Shown: positions 1-6,813 of the stretch, in pieces
How positions within the stretch are numbered: position 1 is the stretch's first letter
Layout: each line of letters starts with the position of its first letter
Assembly (NCBI GenBank): GCA_020850375.1
Contig: JADZET010000223.1
Location: forward strand, 1 to 13,949
Length of the DNA: 13,949 nt
Direction of reading: 5' to 3'
Origin: Phycisphaeraceae bacterium
GTDB taxonomy: Bacteria > Planctomycetota > Phycisphaerae > Phycisphaerales > Phycisphaeraceae
The notes under the pieces: generated by a model
Database searches by the model: none
What the model was told of the DNA's origin: nothing
Seen by the model: only the letters and a program-made list of their open reading frames with translations
Position numbers and translations under genes: made by a program

Positions 1-240
1 CCCGGCCCCTCCTCGCCCTGAACCTCACCCTTGTCCCCCAGCCGTGCCGCAGGCCCGTACGTCACCCTAGCCTAGAGCTCTCCAACCCGCCGTGTCGGGT
101 GCCCCGCAGCGACCCGAAGGGCGCTGCGGGTGGTTGGCGGTCCAACGGCGTCGATTCGCGCAGCGCCCTGCGGGACCGCGGAAGGCACTGCGGCGTCCTT
201 CTTCGGTGAACGCGGCAGGCGATACGGTTGGGTGGGAACG
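1..240. other. GC-rich non-coding left edge with nested inverted repeats
   Basis: I see no convincing gene here. The stretch contains a 9-bp inverted repeat, CCCGCAGCG at 103-111 pairing with CGCTGCGGG at 122-130. It is enclosed by a second possible stem, CCAACC at 82-87 with GGTTGG at 132-137. Related CGCAGCG/CTGCGG words recur at 159-173 and 196-204. On the minus strand a GTG at 63-65 opens a short reading frame that runs off the left edge, but about 21 codons is too little to judge. The stretch lies downstream of the cytochrome terminator, so it is either the space between two transcription units or the end of a unit outside the window. Confidence 0.4.
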
Positions 241-249
241 TCCTAAGCG

Positions 250-286
250 AAAAAAACAGCGGCGTCCCTGGAAGGCCGCCGCTGTT
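250..286 (-). terminator. Rho-independent terminator of the tetraheme cytochrome gene
   Basis: A perfect 10-bp inverted repeat, AACAGCGGCG at 255-264 and CGCCGCTGTT at 277-286, encloses a 12-nt loop. Read on the minus strand it is followed at once by seven T residues (256 down to 250). It starts about 19 nt past the stop codon of the minus-strand cytochrome gene. A GC-rich stem followed by a T-run is the classic intrinsic terminator form and gives the minus direction. Confidence 0.9.
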
Positions 287-304
287 CTAACGGAAAGGAG
301 AATG

Positions 305-898
305 TCACCGGTCCTGGCAACCGGGCCCTGATGACTTGTTGTGGCAGTGACGGCAGAAGGCCGAGACCGTCCCGCGTACGTCGCGGTTGTAGGTCCAGCG
401 CAGGTTGGCCGTGTCCACCGCCGCGGTGCTGTTGTGGATGTCGTGACAGCTCGTGCACTGCATCTTGCCGTTGCGGTCGAGGATGTCCTTGGCCAGCGTC
501 GTGGGGTCGATCAGCTCAGGGTCGGCCGCGACCAGGGCCGCGTCATACACGAAGCTCACGGGGTGGTTCCGATCCATCCCGCCCAGGTCGCCCGCCGGGC
601 CGAAGAGCACCTCGGGGTGATCCGACATCGTGCCGTAGGTCCCGTCATGGCAGCTCAGGCACAGCTTGCTGGCGCCATCGGGAGAGTCGGAGATGACCGC
701 GTCCATCGTCGGGCTGATGTAGTTGCCCGTGAGGGTTGTGGTCGAGTGATCCGGCTGCCACAGCGGCACCGACGTGTCCGAGAAGGCCGCGTGCGGTGTG
801 TGGCAGTGGGTGCAGGTCGACGGGTGGCTCGCCAACGCTGGCGTCGACGCCCACGCGCTCAACCCGACGATCAGGGCGGTCATCACGGCTCGTTTCAT
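305..898 (-). CDS. Secreted tetraheme cytochrome c (paired CXXCH type)
   Basis: The 197-residue protein begins with a signal peptide (MKRAVMTALIVGLSAWAST..., likely cleaved after ALA at 21-23). It carries four c-type heme sites: CTHCH at 29-33, CLSCH at 80-84, CTSCH at 148-152 and CRHCH at 182-186. His-Pro and other His residues (TPH, DHP, NHPVSF, DIH) could be distal ligands, and the layout matches the doubled-CXXCH cytochrome family. The start at 898 is chosen over one 21 nt upstream because a GGGAG ribosome site lies about 8 nt before it and the signal peptide begins there. The protein is probably a periplasmic electron carrier. It has no catalytic domain, so its redox partner is unknown. 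It diverges from the hexaheme gene, and both sit beside the ccm operon that would mature them. A strong terminator follows. Confidence 0.88.
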   Translation of the reverse strand: MKRAVMTALIVGLSAWASTPALASHPSTCTHCHTPHAAFSDTSVPLWQPDHSTTTLTGNYISPTMDAVISDSPDGASKLCLSCHDGTYGTMSDHPEVLFGPAGDLGGMDRNHPVSFVYDAALVAADPELIDPTTLAKDILDRNGKMQCTSCHDIHNSTAAVDTANLRWTYNRDVRGTVSAFCRHCHNKSSGPGCQDR

Positions 899-954
899 CG
901 TCGCATCTCCCTTGTGCAAAGGTGGTCGGTTTACCTTCTGCCCCTCCGAGGGCC

Positions 955-998
955 TGAGTGCTCCTGGCTTAAGTGTCTGAATGAACCAGGAGTACTCA
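955..998. repeat. 13-bp-arm inverted repeat in the cytochrome intergenic region
   Basis: TGAGTGCTCCTGG (955-967) faces CCAGGAGTACTCA (986-998). Twelve of 13 positions pair, with one G/T mismatch at 960/993, around an 18-nt loop. No T-run follows and no gene ends here, so it is not an obvious terminator. It lies in the untranslated leader of the minus-strand cytochrome gene, 57-100 nt before its start codon. It could be a 5' RNA hairpin or a protein-binding palindrome. Confidence 0.65.
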
Positions 999-1009
999 CT
1001 GCTCTCTTA

Positions 1010-1025
1010 AGCAAGGTCAATACCA
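1010..1025 (-). promoter_or_regulatory. Possible sigma-54 (-24/-12) promoter for the tetraheme cytochrome
   Basis: Read on the minus strand the sequence is TGGTATTGACCTTGCT. It has the GG and GC doublets 10 bp apart and a TTGCT block, as in the RpoN consensus TGGCAC-N5-TTGCW, but differs in the middle of the -24 box. Transcription would start near 998-1000, exactly at the outer edge of the inverted repeat. This is a visual match only; activator sites were not identified. Confidence 0.35.
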
Positions 1026-1218
1026 CACCGAATTAACCGAACATATTTTTTGCTGTCTGAGCATCCGCCCGTGGTTGCCTGGTCGGAAAAGACGATTCAA
1101 GCCGCACCGTTGCCCGCCTCGCGGGTTCTAACTCCTGGAAACGCTGTGTTTTGTCCCTCGACGCTTTAAGCCCCATGCTCCGCGTGCCGAAAACAGCTAG
1201 CGGAACAGGGGACAAAGC

Positions 1219-2046
1219 ATGCCCGGGTGGCGCCATCTGCTGGCGGCGATTGGCCGCTTCAACCTTCAATTCCCGTTGTTACCTGCTATCGCAGTGGTTA
1301 TGCCATTTGCCGCCATCGCCCTCGCCGAGCCGAGGGACGATTCGGTCCATGTGGCCCTCTATCTGCCCGATACTTCCAGCCAGATCTGGGACCCGATCGC
1401 CCACTCAACTTTGATGAATGATGCGGGGGCCATTGCCAACTGCGAGAATTGCCACCAGGTCAACCCTCTCTTTTCTCACCCCACCGGTGTGACGGCGCAC
1501 CCCTCGGCCGCATCCAACCTGCCACTGGAGAACGGCCTAGTCACCTGCATCACCTGCCACGACAATTCATCGCAAGCCCACCAAGACGCCAAGAACGGCG
1601 TGGGCAAGATGTTGCGTGAGATGCCCAACGGACAATCCCTCTGCGCCGCATGCCATGAAGCATCCTCCGGCCAACACGCCGGCGGGTTAGGGTTGGCCCA
1701 TCTCAAGTGGGAAAATCCCCTCAAAAATCAGGCTTCCGACTCAGTTTCCGAGGGGACCATCGACGCCCTGAGCCTGCAATGCCTGACCTGTCACGACGGA
1801 ACCACCGGCAAAAGCCTGGGCCTGAGCCATCCCATCGCCGTTTCTCAAGATCGAGCAGCCCGCGAAATCTACTCCGGCAGCCTCGCTTACACCGCTCCAA
1901 ATCGTCTCGACAGCCGCGTCCCCTTGTTTGACGGCCTGGTCGGATGCGTCAGTTGCCACAGCCCCTATTCCCAGATCCCCAAACGGCTGGTCATCGACAA
2001 CACCCACAACCAGCTCTGCCTGACCTGCCACGAGCAGCGCCGCTGA
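1219..2046 (+). CDS. Secreted hexaheme cytochrome c (paired CXXCH type)
   Basis: The 275-residue protein has a signal peptide with a hydrophobic core at about 17-33 and a likely cut after ALA (34-36). Six heme-attachment motifs follow: CENCH 75-79, CITCH 110-114, CAACH 142-146, CLTCH 188-192, CVSCH 243-247 and CLTCH 267-271. 'SHP' motifs at about 86 and 203 are possible distal ligand sites typical of doubled-CXXCH cytochromes. The start is supported by AGGGGA at 1207-1212, six bases upstream. There is no recognisable catalytic domain, so I infer a periplasmic multiheme electron-transfer protein or the heme subunit of a larger redox complex. It lies directly upstream of ccmE with a 204-bp gap and diverges from the tetraheme gene. 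The two are related in motif style but differ in length and heme number, so they are not a simple duplication. Confidence 0.88.
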   Translation: MPGWRHLLAAIGRFNLQFPLLPAIAVVMPFAAIALAEPRDDSVHVALYLPDTSSQIWDPIAHSTLMNDAGAIANCENCHQVNPLFSHPTGVTAHPSAASNLPLENGLVTCITCHDNSSQAHQDAKNGVGKMLREMPNGQSLCAACHEASSGQHAGGLGLAHLKWENPLKNQASDSVSEGTIDALSLQCLTCHDGTTGKSLGLSHPIAVSQDRAAREIYSGSLAYTAPNRLDSRVPLFDGLVGCVSCHSPYSQIPKRLVIDNTHNQLCLTCHEQRR

Positions 2047-2114
2047 TTCTTCTCGCCCTCGGGCACGTCCAGGCCCGCCGATTCTCATCCATAAGAGAAC
2101 TTCCCCTCCGTTTG

Positions 2115-2146
2115 AACCTCCCGGCCTCCTGGCCCGGGCGAGGGTT
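2115..2146 (+). terminator. Imperfect hairpin between the hexaheme gene and ccmE
   Basis: AACCTC-CCGG (2115-2124) can pair with CCGG (2134-2137) and GAGG(G)TT (2140-2146), with a two-base bulge and one extra G. It lies about 70 nt past the cytochrome stop. There is no T-run directly after it (an A-run follows at 2154-2160), so termination here is only a possibility. It may instead be a leader structure of the ccm transcript. Confidence 0.25.
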
Positions 2147-2178
2147 GTCCGCGAAAAAAATCGTTTCTCGGGAATTCG

Positions 2179-2184
2179 TACAAT
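2179..2184 (+). promoter_or_regulatory. Weak -10-like box upstream of ccmE
   Basis: TACAAT, preceded by TTCG, lies 66 bp before the ccmE start inside the 204-bp gap. No good -35 hexamer lies 16-18 bp upstream. A six-base inverted repeat (AATCGC at 2182-2187, GCGATT at 2196-2201) overlaps it. The ccm operon needs either a promoter in this gap or read-through from the cytochrome gene; this is the best candidate I see, and it is weak. Confidence 0.22.
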
Positions 2185-2250
2185 CGCTCAGGAACGCGAT
2201 TTTGTGGCATCGGCTTTGTCAGTCATCTCCGCGCCGGGTCGTCACCACGC

Positions 2251-2754
2251 ATGAACCATCGCACACTCAAACTCGCTTTCGGCGCTCTGGTCCTGGTGCT
2301 CGCCCTGGGCTACCTGGCCGTCTCGGGCGTGCGCGAAGGCTGGGTGTACTACGTCACGATCGACCAGCTCTCCGACTCCGACCAGATCCGCGGCCGACGC
2401 ACGCGATTGACCGGCAACGTGGCCAAGCAGGGCATCGAGATCGCCCCCGGAAGGCTCGATGCCAAGTTCATCCTTGCCGGCAACGTCAACCGTCTGCCCG
2501 TCACCTATCACGGCGTCATCCCCGACATGTTTCGCGCCAACGCCCAGGTCATTGTGACCGGCCGCTTGAACGATCAGAACGTCTTCGTCGCCGACGAGCT
2601 GATGACCCAGTGCGCCAGCAAGTACCAATCCGCCAAACCCCCGCAGCACCCCAACGTCGACGCAACGGTTCAGCCCCCGGCTCCGCCGGGGGGTACGTCC
2701 GAATCTCCCCTCGCCCCTGCATCTTCCTCTACTCCCGCCCCCCAGGGAACCTGA
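2251..2754 (+). CDS. ccmE: Cytochrome c maturation heme chaperone CcmE, CxxxY variant
   Basis: CcmE receives heme from CcmABC(D) at the outer face of the membrane and hands it to CcmF. This 167-residue protein has one N-terminal signal anchor (about 6-25), then the small beta-barrel OB-fold domain (about 33-118; e.g. TRLTGNV, VTYHGVIPDMF, VIVTGRL). The family's heme-binding site follows. In E. coli it is H130 with Y134 (HxxxY). Here the aligned stretch reads ADELMTQCASKY, so the His is replaced by C121 and the Tyr is Y125. The resulting CxxxY motif is the hallmark of the System I* form studied in Desulfovibrio and found in archaea. The tail (130-167) is Pro/Ala/Ser-rich and probably disordered. 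No strong ribosome site precedes the ATG. It ends 4 bp before ccmF. Confidence 0.93.
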   Translation: MNHRTLKLAFGALVLVLALGYLAVSGVREGWVYYVTIDQLSDSDQIRGRRTRLTGNVAKQGIEIAPGRLDAKFILAGNVNRLPVTYHGVIPDMFRANAQVIVTGRLNDQNVFVADELMTQCASKYQSAKPPQHPNVDATVQPPAPPGGTSESPLAPASSSTPAPQGT

Positions 2755-2758
2755 CCCC

Positions 2759-4804
2759 ATGACGGCCCTCATCGGCGACTACAGCCTGAGTTTCTGCGTC
2801 CTGATCGCCGGCGCGGGGATCGCCGCCTGCCTCGGTGGCCTGACTTCACTCGCCCGCTGGTGCATCGTCACCATCGCCGTCGCCCTCAGCGTAAGCTGCG
2901 GCGCTCTGCTCACCGCCCTGTTCCAGAACGACTTCTCCATCGCCTACGTCGCCGAATACAGCGAACGCGCCCTGCCCCTGGGCTACAAGATCGCCGCCCT
3001 CTGGGCCGGCCAACCCGGCAGCCTCCTGCTCTGGGCCTGGTTCGTCGCCGTCATGGCCGTCATCTTCGTCCTCGTCCACGCCCGCCGGGACGACCTCGAA
3101 ACCCGCGTCGCCCTCGGCGCCGTCGCCGCCTTCCTCGCCTTTCTCGCCCTCTTGCTCCTGTACGACGACCACGGCCCCTTCGTCACCCAGTCGCCCGCGC
3201 CCCTCGACGGCTTGGGTCTCAACCCGCTGCTCCAAGACCCCGCCATGGTCGCCCACCCCCCGGCGCTTTTCCTCGGCTACGCAGGCTTCACCTTCCCCTT
3301 TGCTCTCATGCTCGGCGCCATGGTCGCCGGACGCTCCGACTCCCAATGGCTCGCCGCCCTGCGCCGCTGGACCCTCGCCTCCTGGCTCTTCCTGACCATC
3401 GGCATCATCCTCGGCGCCCAGTGGGCCTACATCGAGCTCGGCTGGGGCGGCTACTGGGCCTGGGACCCCGTCGAGAACGCTTCGCTCCTGCCCTGGCTGA
3501 CCTCCACCGCGCTCCTGCACTCGATGATCGCCGAGCAACAACGCGGCGCCCTGCGCCGCTGGAACGTTGCCCTGATCGCCGCCAACTTCATCCTCTGCCT
3601 CCTGGGCACCTACCTCACACGCAGCGACATCGTCCAGTCCGTCCACGCCTTCGCCGGCTCGTTCGTTGCCACCTTCTTCCTCGCCCTGATCCTCCTCTGC
3701 CTGGGCGTCAGCGGCGCGCTACTCATCTGGCGCTGGGGCCGGCTCGAAACAGCTCAGCCCGTCCAGAGCCCCTGGAGCAAGGAGGGAGCATTCTGGCTGG
3801 GCAATGCCCTGCTGACCCTCATGACGGTCACGACGCTCGTCGGCACGCTCTGGCCGGCGATCTACTCCCTTTTTGGTGGTGCGGCCATGGACGGCGGGGC
3901 CATGGAGGGCGGCCCCGCCGTCGGCCTTAACTCGGCGTTCTACAACCGCATCGTCCTGCCCATGGGCCTGGTGCTCCTGGCCCTGATGGCGGCCGGCCCC
4001 ATGCTCACCATCGCCGGCAACGGCAAGCAGCTCGCCCGCCGTATGACCGGGCCGTTCGTCGGCGGCTTGGCGGTCGTCGCGATCCAACTCCTGCTGGGCA
4101 TTCGGGGCCTCTGGCCCTTGGCCTGTGGCGCCGTCGTCGGTACGGCCCTCACCAGCGTGGCCCTGGGCTTCGTCCAGGCCGTCAACCTGCGCCGCGGCCA
4201 GACCGGCCAAGGCGCTCTCTCTGCCGCGATCCACGTCTTCGACGGTTCGCACCGGCGCTACGGCGGCCAGATCGTTCACCTGGGCATGCTCATGGTGATG
4301 GCCGGCATCGCCGGCTCGAGCCTCTTCGGCATCAAGGACACTTTCTCGCTGGAAAAAGGCCAGAGCCGGACCGTCGCCGGTTACCAGATCCACTACCTCG
4401 ACTTCCGCCAGGTCAAAGGCTCGAACTACACCGCCCTTCAGGCCGACCTCCGCCTCGAAGCCCCCGACGGCACAACGACCGACCTCGCTCCGCAGACGCG
4501 CTATTACAGCAAGTCCAGCCAGCCCAACACTGAGGTGGCCCTCATGACCAACCTCCGGCGCGACATCTACGTCACCCTCGCCGGCTGGGACCACGACGGC
4601 CGGCTCGCCACCCTCGAGGCGAGGATCAATCCCCTGGTGGCCTGGATCTGGGTCGGCGGCATCGTCCTGAGCCTCGGCGCCGTCATCGGCCTGATGCCGC
4701 GCTTCCTGCCCGCCCGCCAGACGCAGCCGGCCGACGCACGCTCCCCGTCCGCGTCCAAGTCTTTTCACATCCCCCTAAGCACCTGCGACACGGAGACGCC
4801 ATGA
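2759..4804 (+). CDS. ccmF: Cytochrome c heme lyase subunit CcmF
   Basis: CcmF takes heme from CcmE and ligates it to the apocytochrome CXXCH cysteines. This 681-residue polytopic membrane protein is near the usual length (E. coli about 647). The WWD heme-handling motif is intact (W229 through L247, containing WAWDPVEN). All four conserved histidines line up: H166 (AHPPALFLGY), H254 (ALLHSM), H296 (SVHAFA) and H507 (GGQIVHLG), matching E. coli H173, H261, H303 and H491. A soluble outer domain lies at about 525-620, followed by a last membrane helix (about 625-646). Odd points are a Gly/Met-rich insert at about 373-386 from a short tandem duplication, and a polar C-terminal tail (652-681). A ribosome site AGGGAA (2744-2749) precedes the start. 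The stop overlaps the next gene's start as ATGA, so translation is probably coupled. Confidence 0.96.
   Translation: MTALIGDYSLSFCVLIAGAGIAACLGGLTSLARWCIVTIAVALSVSCGALLTALFQNDFSIAYVAEYSERALPLGYKIAALWAGQPGSLLLWAWFVAVMAVIFVLVHARRDDLETRVALGAVAAFLAFLALLLLYDDHGPFVTQSPAPLDGLGLNPLLQDPAMVAHPPALFLGYAGFTFPFALMLGAMVAGRSDSQWLAALRRWTLASWLFLTIGIILGAQWAYIELGWGGYWAWDPVENASLLPWLTSTALLHSMIAEQQRGALRRWNVALIAANFILCLLGTYLTRSDIVQSVHAFAGSFVATFFLALILLCLGVSGALLIWRWGRLETAQPVQSPWSKEGAFWLGNALLTLMTVTTLVGTLWPAIYSLFGGAAMDGGAMEGGPAVGLNSAFYNRIVLPMGLVLLALMAAGPMLTIAGNGKQLARRMTGPFVGGLAVVAIQLLLGIRGLWPLACGAVVGTALTSVALGFVQAVNLRRGQTGQGALSAAIHVFDGSHRRYGGQIVHLGMLMVMAGIAGSSLFGIKDTFSLEKGQSRTVAGYQIHYLDFRQVKGSNYTALQADLRLEAPDGTTTDLAPQTRYYSKSSQPNTEVALMTNLRRDIYVTLAGWDHDGRLATLEARINPLVAWIWVGGIVLSLGAVIGLMPRFLPARQTQPADARSPSASKSFHIPLSTCDTETP
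3883..3916 (+). repeat. Short imperfect tandem duplication inside ccmF
   Basis: Two adjacent copies of a unit of about 15-16 bases containing GCCATGGA and GGCGG give the peptide pattern GGAAMDGG / GAMEGGP at about residues 373-386. It lies in a loop between membrane helices where other CcmF proteins have no such Gly/Met repeat. It looks like a small slippage duplication in frame. Confidence 0.5.
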
Positions 4805-6027
4805 ACCTCCAAGGCCGGCCGGTCCCATGCAATCACTTCCCCGCACGCCGCCGTGCGGCTGCATGGCTCGTTGCCCTGATCGCGATGACCGTGACGCCGG
4901 CATCTCTCGCACAGTCCGCGCCCGGTGACGCGCCCGCGACCATGCCCCCCGGCCATCCCGCCATCGCCCCGCCCCTGCCCGACGAGATGGACACCAGCGC
5001 CGTCGGCCGCGTCACCGTCCAGATCGTCCAGCACACCCCAGACACGACCGGCGTCACCAGCGGCACGGTGACCCTCGAGCTCCAGCACCGTGGCCACGTC
5101 ATGCACAGCCTCACCGCCCCGATCGACGAGCACGGCCGCGCCGTCTTCGACAGCGTCCCCGTCGGCATCCCCGTCGTCGCCGTCGCCCAGTTCGAGCACC
5201 AGGGCGTCCGCTTCAGCGCCCAGAGCGAGCCCCTTAGCGCCGAAAATCCCAACGCCGACATCGAGCTGACCGTCTGCGAGACGACCACGCAGCGGCCGGA
5301 CCTCGCCATAAGCAGCCGCCACGTCATGGTCCGCGTCACGCCCCACGGCCTGATGGTCCAGGAGATGCTCTCGGTCGACAATCCCACGGACAAGGCCTGG
5401 GCCCCCTCCGAGCCTGCTCAGCCGGCCGAAGGCGCAGCCACTCCCGCCGAGCCCCAGCCCGGCCTGACGTTCAGCCTGCCCCTGCCGGACCAATCAGCCA
5501 ATCTCCGCCTCGGCGCGGGCCTGACCCCGGAGAACTCCACGATCGTCGGCCACGAGTTGCAGCTCCGTTCGCCGCTCCTGCCCGGCGACAACCGCATCAC
5601 CATCGCCTACACCCTCCCGCTCCAGGAGGGCCAGGCCGTGCTGCCCGTGCTCAGCACCCTGCCCACCCGGCAGGTGATGATTTTCATCCCCGACGATGGC
5701 TCGGACGTCCAGGCCCAGGGACTGACCGCCGAGGGCAAGATGTCCGCCGGCCCCGGCGAGGTGCGCGTCTGGCGCGGCTCGGACGTGCCGGCCGACCAGA
5801 CGCTGACCCTGACCGTCCGCCCCGGCCAATCAACGACGCAACCATCGGACAGCTCCGCCGCCCCGTCCCCGGCCGCCGCTCCGCCGGATGATTCGCCCGC
5901 TGCGCCACACTCTCAAGTTCCTGCGGCGCCGCCGGGCAGCGCACGCACGCTGGCCCTGGCCGGCGGGGCGGTCCTGCTGCTCCTGGGCGTTATCATGGCC
6001 CTGGCCCGGCGCTCCAAGAAAGCCTGA
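4801..6027 (+). CDS. Uncharacterised membrane-anchored beta-sandwich protein in the ccm operon
   Basis: The product is 408 residues. A hydrophobic segment at about 20-37 ends in SLA-Q and looks like a cleavable signal peptide. A Pro-rich linker (39-61) and a beta-rich domain (68-162) follow; the latter resembles carboxypeptidase-regulatory/transthyretin-like folds, with GTVTLELQHRG, GRAVFDSVPVG and VRFSAQSEPL. A second beta domain occupies about 164-340. After a long Pro/Ala/Ser linker (341-380), a single helix (383-401) and RRSKKA anchor it, with the bulk in the periplasm. There is no CXXC or CXXCH; the only cysteines are C10 in the signal region and C159. HxxHxxH at 96-102 (HRGHVMH) is the only metal-ligand-like cluster. 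The start overlaps the ccmF stop (ATGA) with GGAG at 4792-4795. Position implies a role in heme handling or Ccm complex assembly, but the function is unknown. I do not recognise a named family with certainty. Confidence 0.8.
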   Translation: MNLQGRPVPCNHFPARRRAAAWLVALIAMTVTPASLAQSAPGDAPATMPPGHPAIAPPLPDEMDTSAVGRVTVQIVQHTPDTTGVTSGTVTLELQHRGHVMHSLTAPIDEHGRAVFDSVPVGIPVVAVAQFEHQGVRFSAQSEPLSAENPNADIELTVCETTTQRPDLAISSRHVMVRVTPHGLMVQEMLSVDNPTDKAWAPSEPAQPAEGAATPAEPQPGLTFSLPLPDQSANLRLGAGLTPENSTIVGHELQLRSPLLPGDNRITIAYTLPLQEGQAVLPVLSTLPTRQVMIFIPDDGSDVQAQGLTAEGKMSAGPGEVRVWRGSDVPADQTLTLTVRPGQSTTQPSDSSAAPSPAAAPPDDSPAAPHSQVPAAPPGSARTLALAGGAVLLLLGVIMALARRSKKA

Positions 6028-6054
6028 GCCGCCGCCGCGATCGATCCCCTGGCC

Positions 6055-6813
6055 ATGACTCACGCCGCGCCCGCATCCTCGCCCGCGTCCCAGGTCGCCG
6101 CCTCCCCGGCCGTCCGCATGGTCAACCTGACCAAGCGCATCGACGATCGCCCGATCCTCGCCGGCCTGACGCTGACGATCTCGCGCGGCCGCTTCGTCGC
6201 CCTCGCCGGCGCCAACGGCGCCGGCAAGACCACCCTCCTGCACATCCTCGCCACCCTCACCAACCGCACCAGCGGCGACCTCGAACTGCTCGGCCGGCCC
6301 GTCACCCACGGCTCAGCCTCCGCCCACCTCCGCGCCAAGATCGGCCTGATCGGCCACCAGGCCCTGCTCTACCGCGACCTCACCGCCCGCGAAAACCTCA
6401 TCTTCTTCGCCCGCCTCTACAACGTCACCGATCCCCCCGGCAGGGCGGCGCAACTCCTCTCGCGCATGGGTCTGCTCGACCGCGCCGACGACCCCGCCGC
6501 CACCCTCAGCCGCGGCATGCTCCAGCGCCTGGGCATCGCCCGCGCCGTCGTCCACGACCCCGAGCTCCTCCTCGCCGACGAGCCCTTCGCCGGCCTCGAC
6601 GCCCCCTCCACCGCCGCCATCGAGAGCCTGCTCACTGAACTCCACCAGTCCGGCAAGACCATCCTGATGAGCAATCACGACGTGCCCCAATCGCTTCGCC
6701 TCGCCCAGCACGTCATCGCCCTGCGCCGCGGCCGCTGCGTCATGGATCAGCCCACTACTTCCGGGGGCGGGGCCGAGGTCACGCCTGCCCAACTCCTGGA
6801 GGCCATCCGATGA
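6055..6813 (+). CDS. ccmA: Heme exporter ATP-binding protein CcmA
   Basis: This is the cytoplasmic ATPase of the CcmABC transporter, whose ATP hydrolysis frees heme-loaded CcmE from CcmC. The 252-residue ABC protein has all expected motifs: Walker A GANGAGKTT at 52-60, Q-loop at Q102, signature LSRGM at 151-155 followed by LQRLGIARA, Walker B LLLADEP at 171-177, D-loop GLD at 180-182 and H-loop H208. The signature is LSRGM rather than LSGGQ. The first 21 residues (Ala/Ser/Pro-rich) exceed the usual CcmA start, and M22 (codon at 6118) is an alternative start; neither has a clear ribosome site. It lies 27 bp after the anchored protein and its stop region overlaps ccmB (ATGA), so A and B are translationally coupled. 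Confidence 0.94.
   Translation: MTHAAPASSPASQVAASPAVRMVNLTKRIDDRPILAGLTLTISRGRFVALAGANGAGKTTLLHILATLTNRTSGDLELLGRPVTHGSASAHLRAKIGLIGHQALLYRDLTARENLIFFARLYNVTDPPGRAAQLLSRMGLLDRADDPAATLSRGMLQRLGIARAVVHDPELLLADEPFAGLDAPSTAAIESLLTELHQSGKTILMSNHDVPQSLRLAQHVIALRRGRCVMDQPTTSGGGAEVTPAQLLEAIR

Larger units (their letters stand above)
899..1218. other. Divergent intergenic region between the two multiheme cytochrome genes
   Basis: This 320-bp region is less GC-rich than its surroundings and has no coding sequence I can support. It holds a 13-bp-arm inverted repeat (955-998) and a sigma-54-like element facing the minus gene (1010-1025), both listed separately. It also has two CTTAAG palindromes (968-973 and 1006-1011), an AT-rich patch near 1040-1052 and a small CCCGC-CTC-GCGGG hairpin at 1113-1125. 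No clear -35/-10 pair was found for the plus-strand gene. I compared it by eye with cyclic-di-GMP riboswitch consensus words, which often precede multiheme cytochromes, and saw no match. Confidence 0.5.

Noticed and set aside
1..65. Minus-strand partial frame from a GTG at 63-65 off the left edge, and an open plus-strand frame from the edge to about 209
   Set aside because: Both are too short and without motifs; neither can be told from chance in GC-rich DNA.
1060..1206. Possible cyclic-di-GMP (GEMM) riboswitch before the hexaheme cytochrome
   Set aside because: Expected because such switches often precede multiheme cytochromes, but the conserved core words are not present on either strand.
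2182..2203. AATCGC...GCGATT hairpin with TTTT as a terminator of the hexaheme gene
   Set aside because: The stem is only 6 bp and AT-containing, the T-run is short, and it overlaps the only promoter-like box before ccmE.
2846..3646. Long minus-strand open frame opposite ccmF, and similar ones opposite other genes (e.g. 3719-4768, 10235-11065)
   Set aside because: High GC at third codon positions removes stops from the antisense frames. The products are low-complexity (Gly/Glu/Asp/Val-rich) and match nothing, while the plus strand encodes clear Ccm and deacetylase motifs.
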